Of a DNA stretch of 10,541 nucleotides, positions 1 through 5,816 are shown piece by piece. The notes beneath the pieces are model-generated. The model was not told the DNA's origin. It saw only the letters and a list, made by a program, of their open reading frames with translations, and ran no database searches. Each line of letters begins with the position of its first letter. The stretch's first letter is position 1. The stretch comes from H111-94 sp034436045 (GTDB lineage Bacteria; Chloroflexota; Ktedonobacteria; Ktedonobacterales; Ktedonobacteraceae): NCBI GenBank assembly GCA_034436045.1, contig DAOTVZ010000248.1, positions 1-10,541 of the forward strand, given 5' to 3'. The translations under genes were made by a program, and so were the position numbers.

Positions 1-1521
1 GGCACCAGCACGAAGACCACGACGTTCCTGCTCACCGACCTGCTGGGCAGTGTGGTCGCCAGCTTCAGCAACACCTCTGGGAGCGCCGCCGTGCAGGGCA
101 ACCGCGCCTACAGCCCCTACGGAACACCGTTGTACCAGCAGGGCAGTGTAGGTACGAGCAAGGGCTTCACGGGGCAGTACGCCGACAGCACCAGTGGGCT
201 GGATGATGACAACGCTCGGTCCTATGACCCGCTGGTGGGGCAGTTTGTGAGTGCAGACAGCGTGCAGGGCAATCTGGTCGGGATGGATCCCTATGCCTAT
301 GTGGGAGGCAACCCGGAAACCTGGACGGATTCGAGTGGGCAGTGTCCATGGTGCATCATAGGGGCTGTTGTCGGCGCGGTCGCCGGTGCCGCCATTGACT
401 ACGGGATGCAGGTCTACAACAACTACCAGAGTGGCAAGAGCAACCCCTGGACCAGTAACATTAACTGGTGGCAGGTGGGCGGGGCAGCCCTGACAGGAGC
501 CCTGCTTGGGGCCACGTTGGGAGCCGCCGCCCCGGCGTTGGTGGCAGGGGCGACCGCCGCAGGTTCAGCGCTAGCGGGCGGGGCCGGCCTCTCTGGGGCT
601 GTGACGCTAGGTTATGCAGGCTGGGCAATAGCTGAGTATGGGGCCAACGATGCTGCTGCCGCAGTGACCGCAGAGCCTGCTGCCACCACGAGCGCCGAGA
701 CACAGGCGGCAGCAACCGCAGAGACGCAAGCGGCAACCGCAGAGGCGGAAGCAACAGCTCCACCAGAGGCCCCCACCACTACCGGAGCGTGTAGCTTCAC
801 GCCCTCGACAGTGGTGACCACCGCGCACGGCAAGCAAGCTATTGGCACGATGCAGACCGGGGAACAGGTGCTGGCTTACAATCCCAAGACGCACAAGACG
901 GAATGGGAGCCGGTCGAACACGTGTGGAGACACACGGATAATGACCTGGTGGACTTGACGATCACAACCACGACGCATGCGCCTCATAGTACGGTGGTAC
1001 AGAAGCACAGCGAAGTCATCCACACCAACCAGAAGCACCCGTTCTACACACTGGAACACGGTTTTGTGCCGGTACGTAACCTCAAGTTGGGGATGCATGT
1101 GCTGAGCGCCGATGCACAGATGGGCGTCATCACCGGCTGGAAGGTGGTACCTGGGGCGCAGGTGATGTATCATCTGGAGGTCGCCCAGGATCATACCTTC
1201 ACGGTTGGTGATGGGCAGTGGGTAGTACATAATTGTACTGGCAAGAATACCGTCTATAGGGTGCTTCGTGAAAATGAAGATACAACAAATGGGATTGTTG
1301 CTAAAGACCCTACTGCTACAGAGTATAGCATCTACGATCATGTAAGATTTGGAAGCCAGGATTGGTTTAAAGGCCCTTACATTTCAACTACAAGAAGCAT
1401 AAACTTTGCTAGAGCATGGGCAACTGGGGGAGGAGCGAATAAATTAGTTGCTGTGGTAGACTTAGATCAGGTAACGAGCCAGTCATTGACTTGTCAACAG
1501 AGGAGGCCCAGCAAGCTATAG
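1..1521 (+). CDS. RHS-repeat polymorphic toxin with Hint domain and ART-like tip (5' end outside window, 3' frameshifted)
   Basis: The reading frame is open from base 1, so this is the C-terminal part of a larger RHS protein; the GTG at 52 is internal. In order (codons counted from base 1): RHS core signature with YSPYGT, NARSYDP, GQFVSADS and DPYAYVGGNPE (codons 38-105); a Gly/Ala-rich hydrophobic stretch (about 118-210); an Ala/Thr/Glu linker with repeated ETQAA units (about 218-255); an intein-like pretoxin Hint domain from Cys264 through a TNQKHPF block to His410-Asn411-Cys412; then the toxin tip. The family exports a toxin, the RHS shell encloses it, and Hint self-cleavage is thought to release it. 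The tip (YRVLR, then PYISTTRS) resembles ADP-ribosyltransferase-type toxins, but this is my inference. The frame ends at 1521 with an unrelated tail (QQRRPSKL), because a base appears to be missing near 1480. The core is GC-rich and the tip AT-richer, which suggests an exchanged tip. Confidence 0.9.
   Translation, partial: GTSTKTTTFLLTDLLGSVVASFSNTSGSAAVQGNRAYSPYGTPLYQQGSVGTSKGFTGQYADSTSGLDDDNARSYDPLVGQFVSADSVQGNLVGMDPYAYVGGNPETWTDSSGQCPWCIIGAVVGAVAGAAIDYGMQVYNNYQSGKSNPWTSNINWWQVGGAALTGALLGATLGAAAPALVAGATAAGSALAGGAGLSGAVTLGYAGWAIAEYGANDAAAAVTAEPAATTSAETQAAATAETQAATAEAEATAPPEAPTTTGACSFTPSTVVTTAHGKQAIGTMQTGEQVLAYNPKTHKTEWEPVEHVWRHTDNDLVDLTITTTTHAPHSTVVQKHSEVIHTNQKHPFYTLEHGFVPVRNLKLGMHVLSADAQMGVITGWKVVPGAQVMYHLEVAQDHTFTVGDGQWVVHNCTGKNTVYRVLRENEDTTNGIVAKDPTATEYSIYDHVRFGSQDWFKGPYISTTRSINFARAWATGGGANKLVAVVDLDQVTSQSLTCQQRRPSKL
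790..1236 (+). other. Intein-like pretoxin Hint domain
   Basis: This domain lies inside the RHS gene. It starts at Cys (TGT 790-792, context GACSFTPST), where inteins carry the nucleophile for the N-S shift. It contains the motif TNQKHPF (a B-block-like Thr...His). It ends with VVHNC, where His-Asn at 1228-1233 and Cys at 1234 match the C-terminal splice or cleavage triad. In polymorphic toxins such domains usually cleave rather than splice, freeing the C-terminal toxin. All the key residues are present, so the domain could be active even though the toxin behind it is frameshifted. Confidence 0.88.
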
Positions 1522-1637
1522 GATTTAACCGACAGCCGGATCTGGCCCGTCTATCTCTCATGTCTCAAGAAGTTCTTGTGCAAGGTAGGATAGACCCGGC
1601 GGCTATTCTCGAGTACATTCTTGGAAGTGAACTATAG
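1482..1637 (+). pseudogene. Frameshifted C-terminal end of the toxin tip
   Basis: Reading the frame that starts with GTC at 1482 gives 51 sense codons and then TAG at 1635-1637. The peptide begins VIDLSTEEAQQAIGF, continues through QPDLARLSLMSQEVLVQG and ends AAILEYILGSEL. It continues naturally from VDLDQVTS in the upstream frame. The simplest explanation is one C missing from a C run at 1479-1480, which would restore VTS-P-VIDL. The QEVLVQG segment could hold the C-terminal acidic residue of an ART-like fold, so the upstream frame alone would lack it. A sequencing error cannot be excluded. Confidence 0.8.
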
Positions 1638-1726
1638 ATTGTGAAAGTACGATTGACTACAGTTGTACTTTGTGGCAATAAGACATCTTCTGGAATTACT
1701 GAGCAGTAGCTGGTTCTGTTAGAGTG

Positions 1727-1761
1727 TGGTTCATGGGGGAAAGTTATTTACACATGAACCA
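1727..1761. repeat. Inverted repeat downstream of the toxin gene
   Basis: The arms TGGTTCATG (1727-1735) and CATGAACCA (1753-1761) are perfectly complementary over 9 bp with a 17-base spacer. The element sits about 90 bases after the toxin's restored stop. There is no T-run directly behind the hairpin, so a classic Rho-independent terminator is not supported. It may form a transcript structure or a protein site between the toxin and the following genes. Confidence 0.55.
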
Positions 1762-1766
1762 GGGGG

Positions 1767-1806
1767 TGAGAGGAAGTTAAAAATAGCTATTTTTAACTTC
1801 CTCTCA
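1767..1806. repeat. Perfect 40-bp palindrome
   Basis: The left half begins TGAGAGGAAGTTAAAAATAG (1767-1786) and the right half is its exact reverse complement (1787-1806), with no spacer. It lies in the gene-free stretch 1638-1913, which separates the toxin from the two putative immunity genes. As RNA it would form a long AT-rich hairpin on either strand, so it could end or attenuate transcription from both sides. As DNA it could bind a dimeric protein or mark a recombination endpoint. Nothing in the sequence decides between these. Confidence 0.8.
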
Positions 1807-1860
1807 ATACAACTACTGTAACAAAGCAGGTTAGTAGAGTGTGCAGTAGAGCATTACTTC

Positions 1861-1890
1861 TTGATTCATAAATTAGGGGAAAAGCATAAG
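1861..1890 (+). promoter_or_regulatory. Weak candidate promoter before the tandem genes
   Basis: TTGATT (1861-1866) and CATAAG (1885-1890) are separated by 18 bases. Each matches 4 of 6 bases of the vegetative -35/-10 consensus, and they lie just upstream of the ATG at 1914. In AT-rich DNA such matches are common, so this is only a candidate. Confidence 0.25.
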
Positions 1891-1913
1891 TTGTGACTAA
1901 CGAGTAAGTATTG

Positions 1914-2549
1914 ATGAGCGAAGAAATTACGTCATTTCAAGCAGAAAATGTATGGGGGCTATTGCACCATCATTTCTTTGAGAAAGAAGGTTTGCTCGAT
2001 GATATCGAGCATGGTAGGGGAATCAAACAAGAGTTTTTGAGCGAGATAGAACATGCTCTGCTCTTAGTACAGAGCGAGTGGGAAAGACAAAGTGTTGTTT
2101 CCCGAAAAAAGGTTTATCTTCTTTGGAGTGTTTTTCCCCGGCTAGAGCAGATCCTTCATCGCTCATTAGAGGATAAAGAGTTACGTTTATTAGTACAATC
2201 TCTTGCACAGCAGATGGAAGCAATATTTCGTACACCTGTGTCATTATGGAAGGAAGAAGAAGCTCTTGCCGTGTTGCTTCAGCAGATTGTTGGAGGTCCT
2301 TCGTTTGGTCATGCTTTATGGCAAGGGCATATTAATATTACTTTTTTCCAGCATCTTCTCAACCAGATCGAGGAGTTCAAGCTTCTATGGAATGGGAAAC
2401 AGGATATTCCTAAACGTGCGGGTGAAGCTATCATCGCTATAGAATTGCTTCCCTGGTCATCAGAACAGTTTTCTGTAGCAGAACGTCATAAGTTAGAAGA
2501 AATGAAACATCTCCTGTATGGAGAAATTAACCGGTGCTTACATGAGTGA
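1914..2549 (+). CDS. Putative immunity protein (first of two paralogs)
   Basis: The gene encodes 211 residues. No signal peptide or membrane segment is visible, and the protein looks mostly helical, acidic and cytosolic. I do not recognise a named family. It is homologous to the next gene: both begin with the pattern V-W-x-x-L-x-x-H-F...G-x-L-D-x-I-E-x-G (residues 13-34 here). Both also have an SFG...G-x-I-x-x-T-x-F block (residues 130-144) and a C-terminal L-x-x-M-K-x-x-L-Y motif (194-202). The position directly after an RHS toxin tip, the AT-rich composition shared with that tip, and the tandem duplication suggest an immunity protein that neutralises the toxin; this is inference from context. 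The ATG at 1914 was preferred to the TTG at 1911. No clear ribosome binding site precedes either. Confidence 0.72.
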   Translation: MSEEITSFQAENVWGLLHHHFFEKEGLLDDIEHGRGIKQEFLSEIEHALLLVQSEWERQSVVSRKKVYLLWSVFPRLEQILHRSLEDKELRLLVQSLAQQMEAIFRTPVSLWKEEEALAVLLQQIVGGPSFGHALWQGHINITFFQHLLNQIEEFKLLWNGKQDIPKRAGEAIIAIELLPWSSEQFSVAERHKLEEMKHLLYGEINRCLHE

Positions 2550-2575
2550 ACAATAGGCAAGGAGAACAGGTGAGA

Positions 2576-3265
2576 ATGGAAAAGGAAAGAGAAAATCTCT
2601 CAGAAGAACAGGTCTGGGAAGTACTCAAGCAACATTTCACTCAGCCAGGAGGGTTCCTGGATCAGATTGAACGAGGTAAAGATGTGCAGATCAAACCAGG
2701 AGTACAAGCAGACGAATATCAGGAATTAAAGGATATACACCTGGCGTTGGAGGTAATCCGCCAGAGGTGGACAGGAATGGAAGAGCTTCCAAAATGGCAA
2801 ATCTGTTGCTTATGGCGTTGTGTCCTTCACCTAGAAAATCTAGTACAACGTTCCCCTAAAAAAGGGGTATCTTTGTATATACTACGTGCAAAAATTCTTG
2901 GTTGGTTAGAAAGCCTATTGCATGATTTAGATCAAGAGTCGGTCTCAGAACGAATGGTTATTCATGATATAACGCTGCATATGAGGAACTGGAGTAGCTT
3001 TGGAGCCAGTTTACGTTTTGGACAAATAGATCTGACTGCCTTTGAAGAAACTGTTCAGGCATTAACAGTGTTGCATCGGATATGGAAAGAGCGAACTATT
3101 ATTTCTCGATTTGCAGCATGGCTGCTCTTTTTAGTTCCTTTGTTGAATTGGGATGCATCGATATTTTCGATGGAGCAAAAAAGACAACTTGATGATATGA
3201 AACAAATACTCTACACGCTTATCGAAGAATGCTTATGTGAAGAAAATAGAATCGAGAAGATATAA
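2576..3265 (+). CDS. Putative immunity protein (second paralog)
   Basis: The gene encodes 229 residues from ATG 2576. AAGGAGAA at 2559-2566 gives a ribosome binding site about 10 bases before this start. GTG 2570 is an alternative with closer spacing, and the GTG at 2546, overlapping the previous stop, has no such site. The protein repeats the plan of its neighbour: EEQVWEVLKQHF near the start, GGFLDQIERGKD, a middle SSFGASLRFGQIDLTAF block, and LDDMKQILYTLIEECL at the end. It carries an extra insertion of about 15 residues after ERGKD. It has no recognised domain, signal peptide or clear membrane helix, though WLLFLVPLLNW is strongly hydrophobic. Only 26 bases separate it from the first gene, so the two are probably co-transcribed. 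A duplicated, diverged immunity gene is the best contextual reading, but function is unproven. Confidence 0.72.
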   Translation: MEKERENLSEEQVWEVLKQHFTQPGGFLDQIERGKDVQIKPGVQADEYQELKDIHLALEVIRQRWTGMEELPKWQICCLWRCVLHLENLVQRSPKKGVSLYILRAKILGWLESLLHDLDQESVSERMVIHDITLHMRNWSSFGASLRFGQIDLTAFEETVQALTVLHRIWKERTIISRFAAWLLFLVPLLNWDASIFSMEQKRQLDDMKQILYTLIEECLCEENRIEKI

Positions 3266-3466
3266 CAATCTGTTAAATATCAATCCACAAGGCTCTGGTT
3301 GAGGTAAGAGAGGCGGCTCGTGATGTGGTAAGACAAAAGACCTCGCTCATTTTGCATGTAGCTGGTTCACCACTGTTTTGATGTGCGTTGACCCTACAGA
3401 GAGTACGAGAAGCTTGTTTCCTACCGGTGACGGGCTGCTTCTTTTCGTGTGTTTATAATAGTACCC
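3266..3466. other. Gene-free spacer between putative immunity gene and IS element
   Basis: I see no convincing coding frame here. A TATAAT hexamer occurs at 3454-3459, just outside the element, without a matching -35 box, so it is not called as a promoter. Confidence 0.5.
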
Positions 3467-3485
3467 AACGTGAGTTCTGGATAAG
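3467..3485 (+). repeat. Left terminal inverted repeat of the IS982-type element
   Basis: This 19-base sequence, AACGTGAGTTCTGGATAAG, is exactly complementary to 4392-4410. It lies 3' of the transposase gene, which reads leftward. Confidence 0.9.
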
Positions 3486-3494
3486 CCAACCCGA

Positions 3495-4319
3495 TCAAAG
3501 GGCCAGAAGCAAGCGTTGATCGAGATGAAGGCCGGGCTTTTTGGCTTGATGACTGGAAGCGAGATGCCCAGCGATCAAATGAACGACAAAGTTGGTCGGG
3601 CTGCGATGGCGAGAGTGCTCAATCTGCGAGATATTTTTGAGCTGATCAATGATCGACTCAATAATCGCGCGTTTGCGCACTAAGAGCTTATCAGAAAGGT
3701 GCATGGGATGGTTTTTCATGTTTTTACGCAAGCGCGTCATGAGCTGCAGCCCTTGCTTAAACAGCAACGCGGTCAAGGGAGCGGAAATGTAGCCGCGATC
3801 CCCAATCAGCTTGCCACGCAGATGCTGCACCATCTGAGGCACCGGAGCGCGATCATCGACATTGCCCGGCGTCAAGGCTGCACGCGAGCAACTCGCCTTG
3901 ATCGTTGACCGCCAGATGGAGCTTGAAGCCAAAGAACCAGCCCATTGACGACTTCCCCCGCTTGGCATCGGCAGCAAAGACGCGATAATGAAGCTGATGC
4001 CCGTGCAAGCCCCATAGCGGCTCTGTAAAGAGGCGAGCAGAGGCACGAGCATGCTAGGAATGAGCGCGACAAAGCGGGTATCACTTACCAAATGAGGAAA
4101 TTCGCTGGTCAGGTATACTTGCACATGTTCGGTGTAATACGCTTTGAACGTTCGATAGTGCGACTGATGAAAATGGATCAAGATCGTCATGATCTCGCTT
4201 GGCTACAACTGTCCTGGGTGTTGGCGTTGTTTGCCTGCGGCAATCTGGGTGGCTTTCAGGTGTGGCGCAAAGCTCAACATGAAATCATCGACATCGCAAA
4301 ACAATTCCAGTACACTCAT
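3495..4319 (-). pseudogene. IS982-family transposase, disrupted
   Basis: Translation from ATG at 4319 gives MSVLELFCDVDDF, the usual IS982 N-terminus, with a good ribosome binding site (GGAGGG, 8 bases upstream). After 38 codons a TAG (4205-4203) interrupts the frame, which then continues as PSEIMTILIHFHQSHYRTFK. At about 3986 the frame passes from CTGISFI into an unrelated peptide. The expected sequence VFAADAKRGKSSMGWFFGFK and on to LLACS is found in a neighbouring frame, so bases were lost here, including the stretch that normally carries the first catalytic Asp (DST). An extra base near 3877 restores the frame at LTPGNVDDR. The remaining catalytic regions, GDRGYIS and RAIIESIIDQLKNISQIEH, look intact. 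These lesions together make an active enzyme very unlikely. Confidence 0.92.
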
Positions 4320-4328
4320 TTCTAGATC

Positions 4329-4383
4329 CCTCCGACGGTGAATAGAAGCTGTTTGTTCTTGCTCCATTCTCACTCATCGGAGG
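4329..4383 (-). promoter_or_regulatory. Possible hairpin hiding the transposase ribosome binding site
   Basis: In the minus-strand transcript, CCTCCGA (from 4383-4377) can pair with TCGGAGG (from 4335-4329). The second arm contains the GGAGG that serves the transposase start at 4319. An inner GTGA/TCAC pairing adds four more pairs. Transcripts entering from outside would include both arms, which could block translation, as known for several insertion sequences. The pairing is seen; the regulatory role is inferred. Confidence 0.45.
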
Positions 4384-4391
4384 AGGGTCTA

Positions 4392-4410
4392 CTTATCCAG
4401 AACTCACGTT
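4392..4410 (-). repeat. Right terminal inverted repeat of the IS982-type element
   Basis: CTTATCCAGAACTCACGTT is the exact reverse complement of 3467-3485. It lies upstream of the transposase start and marks the end of the element; the sequence beyond 4410 differs from that outside the left end except for the shared ACCC. Confidence 0.9.
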
Positions 4411-4490
4411 ACCCATCTACACTTGCTCATAGGCACCTTCGGGCGAGCATCATGTGTAGCCATCAAAGCGGACAAGTTGATGGTAGTGGC

Positions 4491-4955
4491 TATCATGCCT
4501 GGGCCAACATGACCAGTCGCAGCACCGGCGGGGTGACGGGGACGCTCGCCTACGACGGCCTGGACGATCTTGTACGCTGGACAGGCTCGAATAGCACGGA
4601 GCAGTGGAACTGGTACGATGGCAGCGGGCAGCGCGTCATGCAGCGCACCTCGGTCGGGGGCACCGCCAGCCCCACCGTTTACGCCTTCGGGCTGGAGGAA
4701 CACCAGTACAATGCCTCTGGGACGAACACCGGCAACACGTCCTCCTACAGCGTGGGTGGGCACCTGATCGGAGAGCAAACGGGCACCAGCACGAAGACCA
4801 CGACGTTCCTGCTGGCGGACCTGCTGGACAGTGTGGTGACCAGCTTCAGTAACCCATCGGGGAGCGCCGCCGTGCAGGGCAACCGCGCCTATAGCCCCTA
4901 CGGCACGCATCTCTATCAGCAGGAGAATGTGGGCACTACCAAAGATTTCGTTCTG
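4491..4955 (+). pseudogene. Orphan RHS core fragment without toxin tip
   Basis: The frame starting near 4491 reads as RHS repeat: NMTSRSTGGVTGTLAYDG, then LVRWTGSNSTEQWNWYDGSG, QRVMQRTSVGGT and YAFGLEEHQYNASG. From 4782 it repeats the window's first bases (GTSTKTTTFLLADLLDSVV against GTSTKTTTFLLTDLLGSVV). By hand count the first 120 bases differ at 11 positions; similarity then fades and ends near 4950, before the FTGQYADSTSG signature. There is no own start, no N-terminal shell, no Hint domain and no toxin. The uninterrupted frame begins inside the neighbouring IS element and ends at 5003, but those ends are chance. Such displaced RHS pieces normally serve as tip donors by recombination; this one has lost its tip and is probably a remnant. 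Confidence 0.85.
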
Positions 4956-5038
4956 GGGCATGAGGTAATGTTCAGTGCTGTGGTTATGGCCCCAAAATGG
5001 TAGGATTATAGCATGGGTGATCGTTTTCCGAACTTATT

Positions 5039-5045
5039 GGAGGGG
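5039..5045 (+). promoter_or_regulatory. Ribosome binding site deciding the start of the MBL gene
   Basis: GGAGGGG lies 4-6 bases before GTG 5050. The later in-frame ATG at 5071 has no comparable site, and the upstream ATG at 4975 would add residues with no resemblance to the family. Confidence 0.6.
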
Positions 5046-5049
5046 CCAG

Positions 5050-5796
5050 GTGAATCCAGCTCATGTTCCGATGCCAAAAGAGGAGCAGTATACGCGGACT
5101 GAACGCCAGGTGCATACGGTGACGGATCGTTTCTCGCTGAACAATACCTACTTGATCAATGATGAGAAACTGGTTGTGGTCGATCCCTGCTCTGATCTCA
5201 ACGTGCAATTGTTAGAACGCTATCTGCGGCAGATGCTGCACAGGGAGCTGCACGAGATTGATCTGATCGTCCTGACTCACCTGCATCCCGACCATACTGC
5301 CGGTGTGGAGTCGCTACGTCGTCTGTGCCGCGCACCCGTTGCAGCCTCGGCGGCAGCGCGCATGATGGCGCTGGCAGAAGCCGGTGAACACTGGCCCCCG
5401 TCCGGCATCGTGCATTTCGCACGCTCTGTCATGCCTGGTTCGCTGGCGGCCTTCAATTTCTTCACAGCCTCTTATCAACAGCAGTGCAAACAGGTGGATC
5501 TCTGGCTCGAAGATATAGCGGCCTTGCCGGGTCATCCGCAGTGGCGCGTGCTTGCCAGCCCCGGCCACACGCCCGAAAGCCTCTGCCTCTATAACCCCTT
5601 CTCGCTGGAATTGCTTTGTGGCGATACTATTGTGACGGCGGAGTGGCGCGCGCCTCTGCTCCGTGGTGGCGTCAATCGCCGCCAGCTTCAAGAGACGCTG
5701 CACGTGTTGCGCACGTTGCGAGTGCATTACCTTTATCCTGGGCACGGTCGGGCCATCCTGGGCGAACATCCCTTAGAAAAGGTTGATATAGAATAA
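5050..5796 (+). CDS. MBL-fold metallo-hydrolase
   Basis: From GTG 5050 the product has 248 residues. It carries the full metal-binding set of the metallo-beta-lactamase fold: T-H77-L-H79-P-D81-H82, H173 in SPGHTPES, D192 in LCGDTIV and H232 in YPGHG. The N-terminal beta strands (NNTYLINDEKLVVVDPCSD) match the usual substrate-pocket side of glyoxalase II/RNase Z-like hydrolases. No signal peptide is visible, so it is probably cytosolic. The substrate cannot be told; related proteins hydrolyse thioesters, lactones or phosphoesters. It stops only 16 residues after the last ligand, shorter than members with a C-terminal winged-helix domain. It stands alone on the + strand, converging on the FHA gene with 12 bases between the stop codons. 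It marks the return from the toxin locus to ordinary chromosome. Confidence 0.9.
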   Translation: MNPAHVPMPKEEQYTRTERQVHTVTDRFSLNNTYLINDEKLVVVDPCSDLNVQLLERYLRQMLHRELHEIDLIVLTHLHPDHTAGVESLRRLCRAPVAASAAARMMALAEAGEHWPPSGIVHFARSVMPGSLAAFNFFTASYQQQCKQVDLWLEDIAALPGHPQWRVLASPGHTPESLCLYNPFSLELLCGDTIVTAEWRAPLLRGGVNRRQLQETLHVLRTLRVHYLYPGHGRAILGEHPLEKVDIE

Positions 5797-5816
5797 TAAA
5801 TCTCGTTTCTAAGGGA
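5769..5816. terminator. Inverted repeat spanning two convergent gene ends
   Basis: TCCCTTAGAAA (5769-5779) and TTTCTAAGGGA (5806-5816) are perfect 11-bp complements around a 26-base AT-rich spacer. The repeat includes the last codons and stop of the MBL gene and the stop of the FHA gene. Its position suggests a shared, bidirectional transcription end. The long loop and lack of a following T-run make it atypical, so the terminator label is tentative. Confidence 0.45.

Larger units (their letters stand above)
3467..4410 (-). mobile_element. IS982-family insertion sequence, 944 bp, inactive
   Basis: The ends are perfect 19-bp terminal inverted repeats: AACGTGAGTTCTGGATAAG at 3467-3485 and its reverse complement at 4392-4410. 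The bases ACCC flank the element on both sides (3463-3466 and 4411-4414), a plausible short target duplication. The single transposase gene lies on the minus strand and is of IS982 type. Its size fits the roughly 1-kb elements of this family. The transposase is broken, so movement would need a related enzyme acting in trans. It sits between the putative immunity genes and an orphan RHS fragment. Confidence 0.9.

Noticed and set aside
651..770. Repeated ETQAA/Ala-Glu-Thr units as a tandem repeat locus
   Set aside because: They are short, imperfect and in frame inside the RHS gene; this is a low-complexity protein linker rather than a separate repeat element.
607..1341. Long minus-strand frame opposite the Hint domain
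   Set aside because: It is the antisense of a well-supported RHS/Hint gene; its composition follows the codons of the other strand and it shows no recognisable domain.
3454..3459. Perfect TATAAT beside the left IS end
   Set aside because: No -35 partner at 16-18 bases and no gene in a fitting position.
4404..4961. 185-codon minus-strand frame opposite the RHS fragment
   Set aside because: The + strand reads as clear RHS repeat; the reverse frame is Gly/Ala/Arg-rich with no domain.
4338..5003. A 221-codon + strand frame running from the IS element into the RHS fragment
   Set aside because: Its first part lies inside the IS and its last part has no RHS similarity; only 4491-4955 is RHS-like, so the frame is a chance fusion and was called a pseudogene fragment.
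5314..5769. 151-codon minus-strand frame opposite the MBL gene
   Set aside because: The + strand frame carries all MBL metal ligands; the reverse is a shadow.
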